The position numbers were made by a program, and so were the translations under genes. The notes beneath the pieces are model-generated. The model saw nothing but the letters and a program-made list of their open reading frames with translations. It was not told the origin of the DNA and made no database searches. From Streptacidiphilus fuscans (GTDB taxonomy: Bacteria > Actinomycetota > Actinomycetes > Streptomycetales > Streptomycetaceae), in NCBI RefSeq assembly GCF_015690355.1, contig NZ_JADPRT010000001.1:1-64000 (forward strand): a DNA stretch of 64,000 bases, given 5' to 3'. Below are positions 31,545 through 40,784 of the stretch, one piece after another. The first letter of the stretch is position 1; every line of letters starts with the position of its first letter.

Positions 31545-32812
31545 CCCTGCAGCAGACCCCGCCGACACCGCTTCTGCGGGACCGGATCGACCCGCAGCGC
31601 TGGGCCGACGTCGTCCGTGTCCCCGTGAGCTCACCGCTGCGCACCGCCGTCGCCCGCGCAGTGATCACCCGCGCGCTGAGCCGGCTGCCGCTGCGCGTGA
31701 TGATGGGCGGGCGCGTCCTCGGGCGAGGAGGGCCGCTGCTGCAGGTGCACGACCCCGAGGCGTTCACCGCCCGGCTCGCCAGCGACGGCCTGATCGGCTT
31801 CGGCGAGTCCTACCAGGCCGGCGAATGGGACGCCCCCGACCTGCCCGGCACGCTGACCGTGATGGCCGAGCAGCTGACCACGCTCGTCCCGGCCTCGCTC
31901 CAGCGGCTGCGCTGGCTGTGGGAGTTGCGCCAGCCGGACGGAGCCAACACCGAAGCCGCCTCGCACGCCAACATCCGCGCCCACTACGACCTGTCCAACG
32001 AGCTGTTCCGCCTGTTCCTCGACGACTCGCTCACCTACTCCAGCGCCGTCTTCGAGCAACTCCCCGCCTGCTGGCACCAGTTGGAAGAGGCGCAGCACGC
32101 CAAGATCGACCGCCTGCTCGACCTCGCCCGAGTGGGCCCCGGCAGTCGTGTGCTGGAGATCGGCACCGGCTGGGGCGAGTTGTGCATCCGGGCCGCCCGA
32201 CGCGGCGCCACCGTGCTGTCGCTCACGCTCTCCGAGGAACAGCACGACCTCGCTGTCGCTCGGGTACGCGCCGCGCGGCTTGAGGACGCCGTCGAGATCC
32301 GGCTCCAGGACTACCGACGCCTGGACCCGGTGCGCGACGGTCGGTTCGACGCCGTCGTCAGCGTCGAGATGATCGAGGCCGTCGGCGTCGAGTACTGGCC
32401 CACCTACTTCCAGACCGTCGACACGATGCTCGCCCCCGGCGGCAAGGTCGCGCTCCAGGCCATCACGATGCCGCACGACCGCCTGCTGGCCACCCGCCGC
32501 ACCTACACCTGGATCCACAAGTACATCTTCCCCGGCGGCATGCTGCCCTCCAACGAGGCCATCGACCAGGCCACACGCGAGCACACCACCCTCCGCGTGG
32601 CGCGCAGCGAGGGCTACGGCCAGCACTACGCCGAAACCCTGCGACTGTGGCGCGAGCGCTTCACCGCCCACGGCGCCGAAGTGGCGGAGCTCGGCTTCGA
32701 CGAGGCCTTCCGCCGGATGTGGACCCTCTACCTCGCCTACTCCGAGGCCGGATTCCGCTCCGGCTACCTCGACGTCCGCCAGATCCTGCTCACCCGCCGG
32801 GCGGAGGCATGA
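31541..32812 (+). CDS. cyclopropane-fatty-acyl-phospholipid synthase-like methyltransferase
   Basis: A 423-residue SAM-dependent enzyme that acts on unsaturated phospholipid acyl chains. An N-terminal lipid-binding part (LIGFGESYQAGEWDAPDLPG) precedes HYDLSNELFRLFLDDSLTYS and the SAM motif SRVLEIGTGWGELCIRAARR near residue 205. Then follow VSVEMIEAVGVEYWPTYFQT, the carbonate-ligand type Glu region, and YIFPGGMLPS. GTG 31541 overlaps the DUF1365 stop. Depending on partners it could cyclopropanate, methylate or start furan or methyl-branched fatty acids; the FAD neighbour favours a methylated product. Confidence 0.88.
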   Translation: MTLQQTPPTPLLRDRIDPQRWADVVRVPVSSPLRTAVARAVITRALSRLPLRVMMGGRVLGRGGPLLQVHDPEAFTARLASDGLIGFGESYQAGEWDAPDLPGTLTVMAEQLTTLVPASLQRLRWLWELRQPDGANTEAASHANIRAHYDLSNELFRLFLDDSLTYSSAVFEQLPACWHQLEEAQHAKIDRLLDLARVGPGSRVLEIGTGWGELCIRAARRGATVLSLTLSEEQHDLAVARVRAARLEDAVEIRLQDYRRLDPVRDGRFDAVVSVEMIEAVGVEYWPTYFQTVDTMLAPGGKVALQAITMPHDRLLATRRTYTWIHKYIFPGGMLPSNEAIDQATREHTTLRVARSEGYGQHYAETLRLWRERFTAHGAEVAELGFDEAFRRMWTLYLAYSEAGFRSGYLDVRQILLTRRAEA

Positions 32813-32871
32813 CCGCCACCGCGCGCCGGGAGGATCGACCGGCTCGGCCGCGCCCGGGGGCGGTGCGGTGA
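32809..32871 (+). CDS. 20-codon linking frame between methyltransferase and DUF1295 gene
   Basis: ATG 32809 overlaps the methyltransferase stop (ATGA) and the 20-residue Arg-rich frame ends at 32871, overlapping the GTG start of the DUF1295 gene by 4 bases. It may serve only to hand ribosomes from one gene to the next. A functional peptide is doubtful. Confidence 0.3.
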   Translation: MTATARREDRPARPRPGAVR

Positions 32872-33686
32872 ACGGATTCCCCTGGGCGGCGTTCGCGTCG
32901 GGCCTCGGCGCGGTGGCGGGCGCCGTGCTCGCGGTGCTGCTGGCCACGTTCGCCCTCGCCCTGGTCAAGGGGGTGCACCGGATCGTCGACAGCGCCTGGG
33001 GAGTGGCCTTCGCCGCCGCCGCGGTGACCTCCTGCGCCCTGGCGGCGTCCCAGGGCCACGGCGACCCCGCACGCCGCGCACTCGTCACCGTGCTCACGGT
33101 CGTCTGGGGCCTGCGGCTCGCCCTCCACATCGCCTGGCGCGGGCGTGGCCACGGCGAGGACCCGCGCTACGAACGGCTGCTCGCCAAGGCGGGTCCTGGG
33201 CGCGCTGCCCGTGCCTGGTACGCGCTGCGCATGGTGTACCTGCTCCAGGCCGCGCTGGTGTGGCTGATCTCGCTGCCGGTCCAGGCCGCCTGCTACGCCC
33301 CGTCGCCCATCGGCGCGCTCGCCGTCGGCGGGGTGGCGGTCTGGGTGGCGGGTGTCGGCTTCGAGGCGGTCGGCGACTGGCAGTTGCGCGCTTTCAAGGC
33401 GGATCCGTCCAACCAAGGTCGGATCATGGACCAGGGGCTTTGGGCGTGGACCCGCCACCCCAACTACTTCGGCGACTTCCTGGTGTGGTGGGGCCTGTAC
33501 CTGCTCGCCTGCACCACTTGGCCGGTCGCCGCGGCGACCCTCGTCTCCCCACTGGTCATGACGTTCCTCCTCACCGCCGGAAGCGGAAAGGCCCTGATGG
33601 AGCGGCACATGGCCGACCGCCCCGGCTACGCTGCCTACCAGGCCCGCACCAGCGGCTTCGTTCCCCGGCCACCGCGCCGACGATGA
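32868..33686 (+). CDS. DUF1295 membrane enzyme (steroid-reductase/ICMT-like fold)
   Basis: A 272-residue protein with about seven helices. The C-terminal block GDWQLRAFKADPSNQGRIMD then QGLWAWTRHPNYFGDFLVWW is the DUF1295 signature, related to steroid 5-alpha reductases and isoprenylcysteine methyltransferases; RHPNYFGD is the cofactor-binding motif. It closes the FAD-DUF1365-methyltransferase operon, and homologous clusters in proteobacteria often carry the same gene. It probably reduces or methylates the lipid product. Confidence 0.86.
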   Translation: MNGFPWAAFASGLGAVAGAVLAVLLATFALALVKGVHRIVDSAWGVAFAAAAVTSCALAASQGHGDPARRALVTVLTVVWGLRLALHIAWRGRGHGEDPRYERLLAKAGPGRAARAWYALRMVYLLQAALVWLISLPVQAACYAPSPIGALAVGGVAVWVAGVGFEAVGDWQLRAFKADPSNQGRIMDQGLWAWTRHPNYFGDFLVWWGLYLLACTTWPVAAATLVSPLVMTFLLTAGSGKALMERHMADRPGYAAYQARTSGFVPRPPRRR

Positions 33687-33712
33687 CGGCCGAGCGAAGG
33701 CCAGGCGGGGGA

Positions 33713-35212
33713 CTACGCGCCGCCGAAGGCCAGCACGCCGGTCTCCGTGCCCAGCAGCACCTGACCGCCCGTCAGCACAGGCGAGGCGAAGTGCGGCAGC
33801 GTCCCGGTCCCCGCCGAGGTGAGCGCCCGGCCCGTCGCCGGGTCCAGGGCGTAGAGCACGCCTTTCGCGTAGTCGGCCACCCACACCGCGCCGCCGCCCA
33901 CGACCGGCGAGCCCGCGGCGGCGAGCGCGAGCCGCCAGCCGGGTCGCGCCGAACCGGCGGCGTCCACGTCCACCCGGACCAGGCCGTCCGCGCAGGGCAG
34001 GAAGACCGTGCTGCCGACCACCGCCGTCGCGCCGAAAGCGCCGGGCGCGTTGCAGAGGCTGGCCTGTGCGACCTGGCCTCCGACTCCGCCGAGACGGGCT
34101 GCGTCGAGGGTGTAGCCGGTGCCGCTCTTGCCTACCGCGAGCAGGTAGCGGCCCACCACGGCCGGGGTGAGCGACCCGAGGTCCAGGTCGTGGGCGTTGT
34201 CGGCGGCCCAGGTGCTCGGGGCGAAGACGTCGGTGCGGGTCAGCGTCTTCGGGTCGAGGGCGACCACCGAGTCCGAGCCGTCGTAGGCCCCGCCGACGGC
34301 GGCGCCGTTGCCCACGGAGGTCATGACCGCCGGTCGGCCGCCCGCTCCTGCCGTCAGCACGGGACCGCCCGGCGCCCAGATCCCGCCCTGCCGGGCCGTG
34401 GGGACGGCATAGGAGAGCAGCGGACCGGCCCCCGTGGCGGCGGCGGAGACCACCGCGCCCACGTAGTCGCCGCAGTCGCCTTCCAAACCCCCGAAGGCCA
34501 CCAGGATCCGCCCGTCGTAGGCGGTCAGCGCGCCGCGCTGCTGGTGGTCCGCGGCCGTCCCGCGCGGCGGCTCCACCTCGCGGCGCACGCGGACCGTGCC
34601 GTCGACGGGGTCGATCCCGGCCAACAGGTGCCGCCCGCCCGCCAGTTCGGCCACGACGAAGACCAGCCCCGTCGTCGGCTCGTAGACGGGCGTGCTGGTG
34701 ATCCCGAGCGGGTCGATGTCGCCGCAGGGCAGTGAGGAGAGCGGGGCGGGCGTCCCGAGCCGGGTCCGCCAGACGACGCGCCCGCTGCTCCGGTCCAACG
34801 CGTAGACGCTGTCGTTCTCGGTCGCCGCGACGACCAGGCCCCGGACGACCAGCGGCTGCCCGTAGACCGCCCCGTCCAGCGCCGCCGACCAGCTCCTGGC
34901 CAGCCGGGAGGGCGGCGGCACGTCCGGCACGTCGCCGCTGCGGGTCGCGTCGTGGTGGTAGGTCAGCCAGTCGCCGGGAAGTGTCGGCGGGGGCGACGCG
35001 GCACCTGGTTGGTACTGCTGCGGCGTGATCGCCGCTCCGCCGGGCGACGGGCTCGGCGACGCGTGCGCGGGCGGCGAGGAATGCGTGCAGGCGGGCACGA
35101 AGGCGAGCGTAAGAGCCGTCAGTACGGCGAACGCGCGCAGCCCCCGCGGCACGCGGCCGGGCGCCCGGCTGGGCAGGCGGCGGGCACGTCGGGCTCCGTG
35201 ACGGGAGGGCAT
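33713..35212 (-). CDS. PQQ-type beta-propeller lipoprotein
   Basis: A 499-residue exported protein. A basic start (MPSRHGARRARRLPSRAPGR) precedes a signal helix and a lipobox (LAFVPACTHSS). WLTYHHDATRSGDV opens the propeller and blades follow with the A-x-D/x-G-x-x-x-W pattern (VYALDRSSGRVVWRTRLGTP, LYALDPATGRALTSAGTGTL). Residues for a PQQ cofactor are not evident, so it may be structural or an assembly factor like BamB. ATG 35212 is preferred to the upstream ATG at 35275. It is convergent with the DUF1295 gene. Confidence 0.8.
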   Translation of the reverse strand: MPSRHGARRARRLPSRAPGRVPRGLRAFAVLTALTLAFVPACTHSSPPAHASPSPSPGGAAITPQQYQPGAASPPPTLPGDWLTYHHDATRSGDVPDVPPPSRLARSWSAALDGAVYGQPLVVRGLVVAATENDSVYALDRSSGRVVWRTRLGTPAPLSSLPCGDIDPLGITSTPVYEPTTGLVFVVAELAGGRHLLAGIDPVDGTVRVRREVEPPRGTAADHQQRGALTAYDGRILVAFGGLEGDCGDYVGAVVSAAATGAGPLLSYAVPTARQGGIWAPGGPVLTAGAGGRPAVMTSVGNGAAVGGAYDGSDSVVALDPKTLTRTDVFAPSTWAADNAHDLDLGSLTPAVVGRYLLAVGKSGTGYTLDAARLGGVGGQVAQASLCNAPGAFGATAVVGSTVFLPCADGLVRVDVDAAGSARPGWRLALAAAGSPVVGGGAVWVADYAKGVLYALDPATGRALTSAGTGTLPHFASPVLTGGQVLLGTETGVLAFGGA

Positions 35213-35301
35213 GGCCTCAGTCTCGGCGTCCGGCCCCTCCCGGCGAGCGCGCCGCGCCCGACGGGCCGTCACCACAGCCGAGTCCGATCAGCTGGGTCCC
35301 C

Positions 35302-36318
35302 TCAGCTGGGACCCGTCCTCGCGTGCGGCCCTACCGCCGGTTCGAGCAGCGACAGCGTGCGCTGCTGCGCGTCGAGGCCGACGCGGATGCCGACCGGCAT
35401 CGGCAGGTTCGGGCCGGCATGCCCGATCTCGACGTTGCCGAGGACCGGGATGTCACGGTCGCCGAGGACGTCGAGGACGATCTCGCGCAGGTCAGGGGAC
35501 GCGCCCGGTTCGAGCCCGCTGATGTCGTGCGGAACGCCCACGACCATGCCGGCGATCCGGTCGAGGATGCCGGAGTGTCGCAGCACCTGCAGATAGCTCC
35601 ACACGTACGAGGCCAGGCCGCCCAACTCCTCCCAGAACAGCACCGCACCGTCGAACCGTTCGAGCGGCAGCGCGTAAGGGGTCGCCTGCGCGAGCACGAT
35701 GCGATTGATCACCCCGCCGATCAGCCGACCCTCTACACGACCAGGACGCCAGCACTCCCACGACGGGCTCGCAGGCAGCGCGCCGATCGCCTCGGTATCG
35801 GTCAGCAACCTGGAGTAGAGTTTCTCGAGTTCCGCTCGGCGCGCCGCGGGCGCAGACTGCCAGTGTCCGCCGAAGCCGGGGACGGCCATGTCGGCGTGGA
35901 AGCCGACCAGGCCCGTGTGCGCGTAGAGCACGAGATGCAGCAGCGAGATGTCGCTGTAGCCGAGGATCGGCTTGGGGTCGGCCTTGACCGCCTCGACGTC
36001 GATCAGGTCGAGGTAGCCGAGCACCGTCTGGCCGCCGTCACTCGCGACGATCGCGCGCACCTCAGGATCACGCAGAAGACCGTTGAGCTCCCCGGCGATC
36101 TCCGCCGGCGTGGCCGCGCTCCACCAGCGCCGGCGTCCTACGTCGAGGAGCGGAGCCCGACGCACGCGGAATCCCATCCGCTCGAGCACCGTCACCGTCT
36201 GCTCGACGTTGGGCTCGTAAGCGGCAGGGAGCGGACCGGACAGCGCTGCGATGACCACGAGATCGCCGGGCCTCAGGGCACGCGGTCGAAGCAGGTGAGG
36301 TAATGCAGAACCAGTCAT
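35302..36318 (-). CDS. S66-family peptidase homologue (LD-carboxypeptidase-like)
   Basis: A 338-residue protein with the S66 fold: RALRPGDLVVIAALSGPLPA at the start, VRAIVASDGGQTVLGYLDLI, then PILGYSDISLLHLVLYAHTG. The Glu of the triad is in FWEELGGLASYVWSYLQVLR and the His in GNVEIGHAGPNLPMPVGI. At the usual nucleophile position (GG-x-x-S) this protein reads GGQTV, so the catalytic Ser is not apparent. Relatives recycle murein peptides or inactivate peptide-nucleotide antibiotics. ATG 36318 is chosen; the longer frame upstream is not coding. Confidence 0.82.
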   Translation of the reverse strand: MTGSALPHLLRPRALRPGDLVVIAALSGPLPAAYEPNVEQTVTVLERMGFRVRRAPLLDVGRRRWWSAATPAEIAGELNGLLRDPEVRAIVASDGGQTVLGYLDLIDVEAVKADPKPILGYSDISLLHLVLYAHTGLVGFHADMAVPGFGGHWQSAPAARRAELEKLYSRLLTDTEAIGALPASPSWECWRPGRVEGRLIGGVINRIVLAQATPYALPLERFDGAVLFWEELGGLASYVWSYLQVLRHSGILDRIAGMVVGVPHDISGLEPGASPDLREIVLDVLGDRDIPVLGNVEIGHAGPNLPMPVGIRVGLDAQQRTLSLLEPAVGPHARTGPS

Positions 36319-36358
36319 GGCGTCAGTGTCGCCGGGGCCATGCGTAGGGTCACGCGAA

Positions 36359-37054
36359 TTACTGCTCGCTGTCCATCGGCCTGGAGGGGGTGTCGGGGCC
36401 GTTCGAGGAGCGGTTGGGCAACCCCTCACTGGTGACGAAGTAGAAGATCGGCAGGGTGACGAACACCAGCAGCGCGATGGCCGGGGAGACCACCACACCG
36501 GCCACTCCGGCCAGGAGATAGGCCACCGCACCGGCCCAGGAACGGAGTCGGCCGTGCGTGACGTACGTCGGTTCGACGGCCGGGTCCAGCAGCTCCGGAT
36601 GGCGGTGCAAGTGGCTGTAGAGCACGATCCAACTCCCGCACATCGCCGCGGCGATGCCCGCGTACAGGGCGACGGCAACGCGGGCGTCGGAGCCGGAGAG
36701 GCTGCTCTGCAGCGCCGCCGACACCACTGCCGTGGGGAACGCGAGCGCTGCCGTGGTGAGGAGCAGGAGGAGGTTGGCGGCGTGCAGCCCGCGGTCCATC
36801 GCGCGGATCCGGACGAAGGCCTGATGGTGGTTCAGCCAGATCACCGCCACGTAGCTGAAGGAGGCGAGATAGCCGAGGTAGGACGGCCACTGGAGCAGCA
36901 GCGCCCGCCCCAGCCCGCCCGGCCGGTGCGCGGGGTTCGCGAGCCCGAGGACCAGGATGGTCACCGCGATGGCGAACACGCCGTCGCTGAACGCCTCCGC
37001 ACGGGCGGTCTCGGATCGCGTGAACCGGTGCGGGTGGCCGTGGTTGTCGGACAT
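36359..37054 (-). CDS. TMEM175-family (DUF1211) membrane protein
   Basis: A 231-residue protein with six helices. The first carries ARAEAFSDGVFAIAVTILVL, the FSDGVFAIA signature of bacterial TMEM175 potassium channels, and WLNHHQAFVRIRAMDRGLHA follows helix 3. Bacterial members have one six-helix repeat and form tetrameric K+-selective pores. ATG 37054 begins MSDNHGHPHRFTRSE. It is transcribed with, or just before, the S66 gene. Confidence 0.86.
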   Translation of the reverse strand: MSDNHGHPHRFTRSETARAEAFSDGVFAIAVTILVLGLANPAHRPGGLGRALLLQWPSYLGYLASFSYVAVIWLNHHQAFVRIRAMDRGLHAANLLLLLTTAALAFPTAVVSAALQSSLSGSDARVAVALYAGIAAAMCGSWIVLYSHLHRHPELLDPAVEPTYVTHGRLRSWAGAVAYLLAGVAGVVVSPAIALLVFVTLPIFYFVTSEGLPNRSSNGPDTPSRPMDSEQ

Positions 37055-37441
37055 GTCGATCTCCCCATCGCACCGCGACCTCGTGCTCGCACCAGGCACT
37101 CTCCTGGTGAAGAACCGTAGCGGGTCACCAGCGATGGACAGGACCACGAAGCCGGGGACTGTCAGACCCAGGGCCGGGGGGGGAGCCGGGGCGGTGCATC
37201 GAGCGGCGCCCATCTGTCAGATGACCAGTCTTCCTTGGCGGCCACGAGCCGACGGCCCGTCGGGAATCGGCTGCAGGGACCATGGAACTGCGGACGAATC
37301 CGCAGGTCAGCTGGCATGTGATGCGGCGCCGGGTGCCTTCGCCGCGCGCGCCGGCGCGCTTTCCCCGAGCCGTCCTCCATCTGTCGAAGACTTGGCTGCG
37401 CAGTTTCTCGCCTTGTTGAATGGCGCCGGGAGGACTTGATC
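37055..37441. other. intergenic stretch with a G-run
   Basis: 387 bases between the divergent TMEM175 and PucR genes. A run of ten G/C-only bases (around 37178) and short unbiased frames are the only features. Both promoters should lie here, but no box close to consensus is visible. Confidence 0.4.
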
Positions 37442-38692
37442 ATGACGAAGTGGATTCAGCGTGCCCCTGGTGCCAGTCAGGCGCTCCAGTCCCTGGTGGA
37501 CGACCTCGCCGAGGAACTGGGTCGGTCCGTCGTCCTCGACGATCCCCTGATCCGACTCATCTGCTCCAGCCGCCACTTCGGCGACGAGGACCCGGTGCGC
37601 ATCCGTGGCCTGTTGCAGGGAATGGCGGACGCCGAAATCATCCGTTACGTGCTGTCCCAAGGCGTTGCCCAGTGGGTCAGGGCGGACTACCTCCAGGGCA
37701 GGGACGACCTCGGCCTGCTGCCGCGGTACTGCGTGCCGCTCCGCGAAAAGGGCCATCTGCTGGGCATCCTCATGGTCGTCGCCCCGGACAAGGCCCTGAC
37801 GTCGGCCGAGACCGAGGCCATCGCTCAGGCCGGTCACGCCGTGGCCGCGCAGATGTACGCCGAGCGCCTCGCCTCGGACGCCGACGAGGCGCACCGGCAG
37901 TTCCTGGTCCGTCAACTCGTGGGCCCGGACGGCAGCGCCCGCGAGGCGGCGCGCCAGCGCTGCCTGGAGGACGGCATGCTGCCCGACGCGCCGCACGCCT
38001 TGGTGACGAGCGTGGTCGTAGCAGGGCGCCACGTCGCCACCGGCGAGGTCGAGATCGCCCTACGGGGTTCGCTGGAGGCGTTGTTGAGGACCCGGACCGC
38101 CCGCGGAGCGCTGGCGATCGAGCAGGATCGGGCCGTCCTTGTGCAGGCGTTCGAGCAGGAGCCGACCGCTGAGGACCGCGCCGCCCAGTCGCGGCGCATC
38201 GCCCGCTCGATGGCCACGTTCCTGGATCCGAGCTGGACCACGGTCGTCGGTGTGGGCGGCCGCCAGGACGGGTTGGGGGACGCGTGGATCTCCTTCGACC
38301 AGGCGCGGGTCGCGGCGCGCGCCGCCCGGCGACTGCCGCAGTTGATGGGTGTGGGTGACTGGGACGAGCTGGGGGAGTACGCCGTGCTCCTGCAGTTGCC
38401 CTCGAGCGCGCTCGGCGAGTCCCTGGTGCCGAAGGCACTTCGACGCCTCCTCGACAGTCACGGCACCCCGCGGCTGGAGGAGACCCTGCGCTGCTTCCTG
38501 GAGAACGCAGGCTCGGTGCCCAGGACGGCGGAGACCCTTCAGATCCACCGCACCTCCCTCTACTACCGGCTGCGGCAGATCCAGGAGATCACGGGTCTGG
38601 ACCTGGACAACGGAGCACACCGGCTCGTGCTCCACATGGGGCTGCGGCTCTGGGACCTGCTGGAGGCACCGGAGTTGACGGCCTCCCGCTGA
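37442..38692 (+). CDS. PucR/CdaR-family transcriptional regulator
   Basis: A 416-residue protein. The N-terminal 150 residues look like a GAF-type sensor (LGRSVVLDDPLIRLICSSRH, VPLREKGHLLGILMVVAPDK), followed by a central regulator domain and a C-terminal PucR helix-turn-helix (FLENAGSVPRTAETLQIHRT, then SLYYRLRQIQEITGLDLDNG). ATG 37442 is preferred to the TTG at 37436. It stands upstream of an alpha/beta hydrolase and an AraC gene, and may control the hydrolase. Confidence 0.86.
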   Translation: MTKWIQRAPGASQALQSLVDDLAEELGRSVVLDDPLIRLICSSRHFGDEDPVRIRGLLQGMADAEIIRYVLSQGVAQWVRADYLQGRDDLGLLPRYCVPLREKGHLLGILMVVAPDKALTSAETEAIAQAGHAVAAQMYAERLASDADEAHRQFLVRQLVGPDGSAREAARQRCLEDGMLPDAPHALVTSVVVAGRHVATGEVEIALRGSLEALLRTRTARGALAIEQDRAVLVQAFEQEPTAEDRAAQSRRIARSMATFLDPSWTTVVGVGGRQDGLGDAWISFDQARVAARAARRLPQLMGVGDWDELGEYAVLLQLPSSALGESLVPKALRRLLDSHGTPRLEETLRCFLENAGSVPRTAETLQIHRTSLYYRLRQIQEITGLDLDNGAHRLVLHMGLRLWDLLEAPELTASR

Positions 38693-38918
38693 CGGGGGGC
38701 CTGCCGCGGACCGGCCCTCGGCCGTATCGCGGCGGTTGCTACAGAGCGATGAAGTCCGCGCGCGCAATCCCTACGTCGGTCGGTGGTGATCCCGTCCGGT
38801 CCGCACCCAGAATGTTCTACGCGGGGGAGCGAATCACCCGCGACAACCCCTGCTGGACCGCGCCGGAAATTGACCTCGGCTACCGGTATGCGGGACAAGG
38901 GAAATGAGAAGGATCATC

Positions 38919-39749
38919 ATGCAGGAGCTGACAACTGACGACGGAGTGCGCCTTTCCGTTCGCGACAGCGGCGGCCCGGGAGTTCCGCTGGTCATGCTCC
39001 ATGGCTGGGGCCAGACCCAGGAGATGTTCCGTCACCAGTTCCAAGGGCTGGCCGCCTCACGCCGGGTGATCACGGTGGACCTCCGCGGCCACGGTCGGTC
39101 GGACAAGCCGCACCACGGCTACCGCATCGCACGCCTCTCCCAGGACGTGCTCGGTCTGGTCGATCGCCTCGGCCTGCGGTCCTTCGATGCCCTGGGCTGG
39201 TCCACGGGCGCGTCCGTCTGGTGGAGCTTCATCGACCAGTACGGGACGGACCGCATCCGTCGCCTGGTCCTGGTGGACCAGCCGGCGGCCGTCGCAGCGG
39301 TCCCCTGGATGACGGACGCCGAGCAGCACGAGTCCGGGGCCCTCTTCGACGTGGCAGGCCTCCTGGACCTGGGCGCCGCGCTCGCGGGGCCGGACGGGGA
39401 GCAGGCCCGTCAGGACTTCGTGCGCTCGATGTTCAGCGGCGACACCGACCCGGAGGTGCTCGCGTTCGTGGCCGAGCAGATCAGGGCCACACCCGCGTTC
39501 GCGGCCGTCCCGCTGCTCTTCGACCACTGCGCCCAGGACTGGCGTGACGTCCTGCCCAGGATCGACGTGCCGAGCCTGGTGCTCGGTTGCGACGGGAGCC
39601 ACGTGGATCCGGACTCCCAGCGTTACGTGGCGGAACGGATCCCCGGGGCGCAGCTCCACGTGTTCCCCCGCGAGGTCGCGAGTTCGCACTTCCCGTTCCT
39701 GGAGAATCCCGGCGCGTTCAACGCCGTCGTGGAGAAGTTCCTCTCCTGA
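38919..39749 (+). CDS. alpha/beta hydrolase
   Basis: A 276-residue hydrolase: HGWGQTQEMFRHQFQGLAAS with the oxyanion region, DLRGHGRSDKP, the nucleophile in LGWSTGAS near residue 100, Asp in GCDGSHVDPDS and His in ASSHFPFLENPGAF. This is the haloperoxidase/esterase-like group. ATG 38919 with AAGGATC upstream is preferred to ATG 38904. It lies between the PucR and AraC regulators on the same strand. The substrate is unknown. Confidence 0.83.
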   Translation: MQELTTDDGVRLSVRDSGGPGVPLVMLHGWGQTQEMFRHQFQGLAASRRVITVDLRGHGRSDKPHHGYRIARLSQDVLGLVDRLGLRSFDALGWSTGASVWWSFIDQYGTDRIRRLVLVDQPAAVAAVPWMTDAEQHESGALFDVAGLLDLGAALAGPDGEQARQDFVRSMFSGDTDPEVLAFVAEQIRATPAFAAVPLLFDHCAQDWRDVLPRIDVPSLVLGCDGSHVDPDSQRYVAERIPGAQLHVFPREVASSHFPFLENPGAFNAVVEKFLS

Positions 39750-39815
39750 GGAATCCTGAGGAAGCCTGAGGCGGCCTGACGCCGCCGGCGGACTTTTCTT
39801 CCCGCCCACACCCAA

Positions 39816-40742
39816 GTGCACACGAACCATGAGTCGGTTGGAGTTTCCGTGATCCAGTCGGGCGCCACAGCCTTGCCGAAAACAGAATCGCACGAGATCG
39901 GGGACGTACGCGCCGACGAGGGACGCGGGTGCATCGACGTGCTTCCCCAGCCTCCGGGCGTCGACCCGAGGGACTGCATCTACGTAGGGGTGTACCGGCA
40001 CGGTACGGCCTCCTACCACCGGAGCGGCATCGAAGTGCTGCTGGAGCCCGGGGACCTGTTGATCGCCGCCAAGCCCCACGTGGCGAACGTGTTGCGGGAC
40101 CGGTCCGGTGAGATCACCTTCTTCCGTATCCCCTGCTTCTACCTGGGCGGCGTCACCTGGGCGGAGGTGCGGCGGGCCGGCGGGTTGATGGCCCGCGGGG
40201 GCGAAGGCATCGGCTCGCTGCTCTCCCAGTTCCTGCTGACGCTCGCGGCCCAGCCCCGGGCCCAGCGCGCGGTGACGGGCAGTCATCTCGCCCGCAGCGT
40301 CGCGGATCTCGCCGCACTGCTGGTGATGGACCTCCTCGAGCAGGAGAACCCGACGCACCCGACCGCCGCCGCCGAGTTGCTCGCACGGATCCGCTCCCAC
40401 ATCGAGGAGAACCTCATGGATCCGAGTCTCTCGCCCGAGTCGATCGCTCGCGCGCACTTCATCTCGGTGCGCTACCTGCACAAGCTCTTCAAGCAGGAGG
40501 GGGTGACGGTGGGCCACTGGGTGCGCCGGCGGCGTCTGGAGGCGTGCCGACGGGAACTCGGGAGGTCCTTCCACCGGCGCAGTTCCGTCGCCGCCGTCGC
40601 CCAGCGCTGGGGCTTCGTCAGCGCCTCGCACTTCAGCCGGGTCTTCCGCGACACGTTCGGCGTCTCCCCGAGCGAATGGCAGGCCCACGCCGAGACCCTC
40701 GACAACCCGAGCGTTGTCCAGGCGTCCGGGCATCCGAACTGA
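39816..40742 (+). CDS. AraC-family regulator
   Basis: A 308-residue protein. The N-terminal AraC-binding-like domain (YVGVYRHGTASYHRSGIEVL, then LEPGDLLIAAKPHVANVL) precedes a C-terminal double helix-turn-helix (DPSLSPESIARAHFISVRYL, HKLFKQEGVTVGHWVRRRRL and VAQRWGFVSASHFSRVFRDT). This is the NphR/FeaR-like type. GTG 39816 or the GTG at 39849 could start it. It resembles the AraC protein at 46243-47223. It is followed after 42 bases by a second hydrolase gene, its probable target. Confidence 0.85.
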   Translation: MHTNHESVGVSVIQSGATALPKTESHEIGDVRADEGRGCIDVLPQPPGVDPRDCIYVGVYRHGTASYHRSGIEVLLEPGDLLIAAKPHVANVLRDRSGEITFFRIPCFYLGGVTWAEVRRAGGLMARGGEGIGSLLSQFLLTLAAQPRAQRAVTGSHLARSVADLAALLVMDLLEQENPTHPTAAAELLARIRSHIEENLMDPSLSPESIARAHFISVRYLHKLFKQEGVTVGHWVRRRRLEACRRELGRSFHRRSSVAAVAQRWGFVSASHFSRVFRDTFGVSPSEWQAHAETLDNPSVVQASGHPN

Positions 40743-40784
40743 ACCGCGGTCCCGCCGACACCCAGCCCGAAAGGCCGCCCCTCC

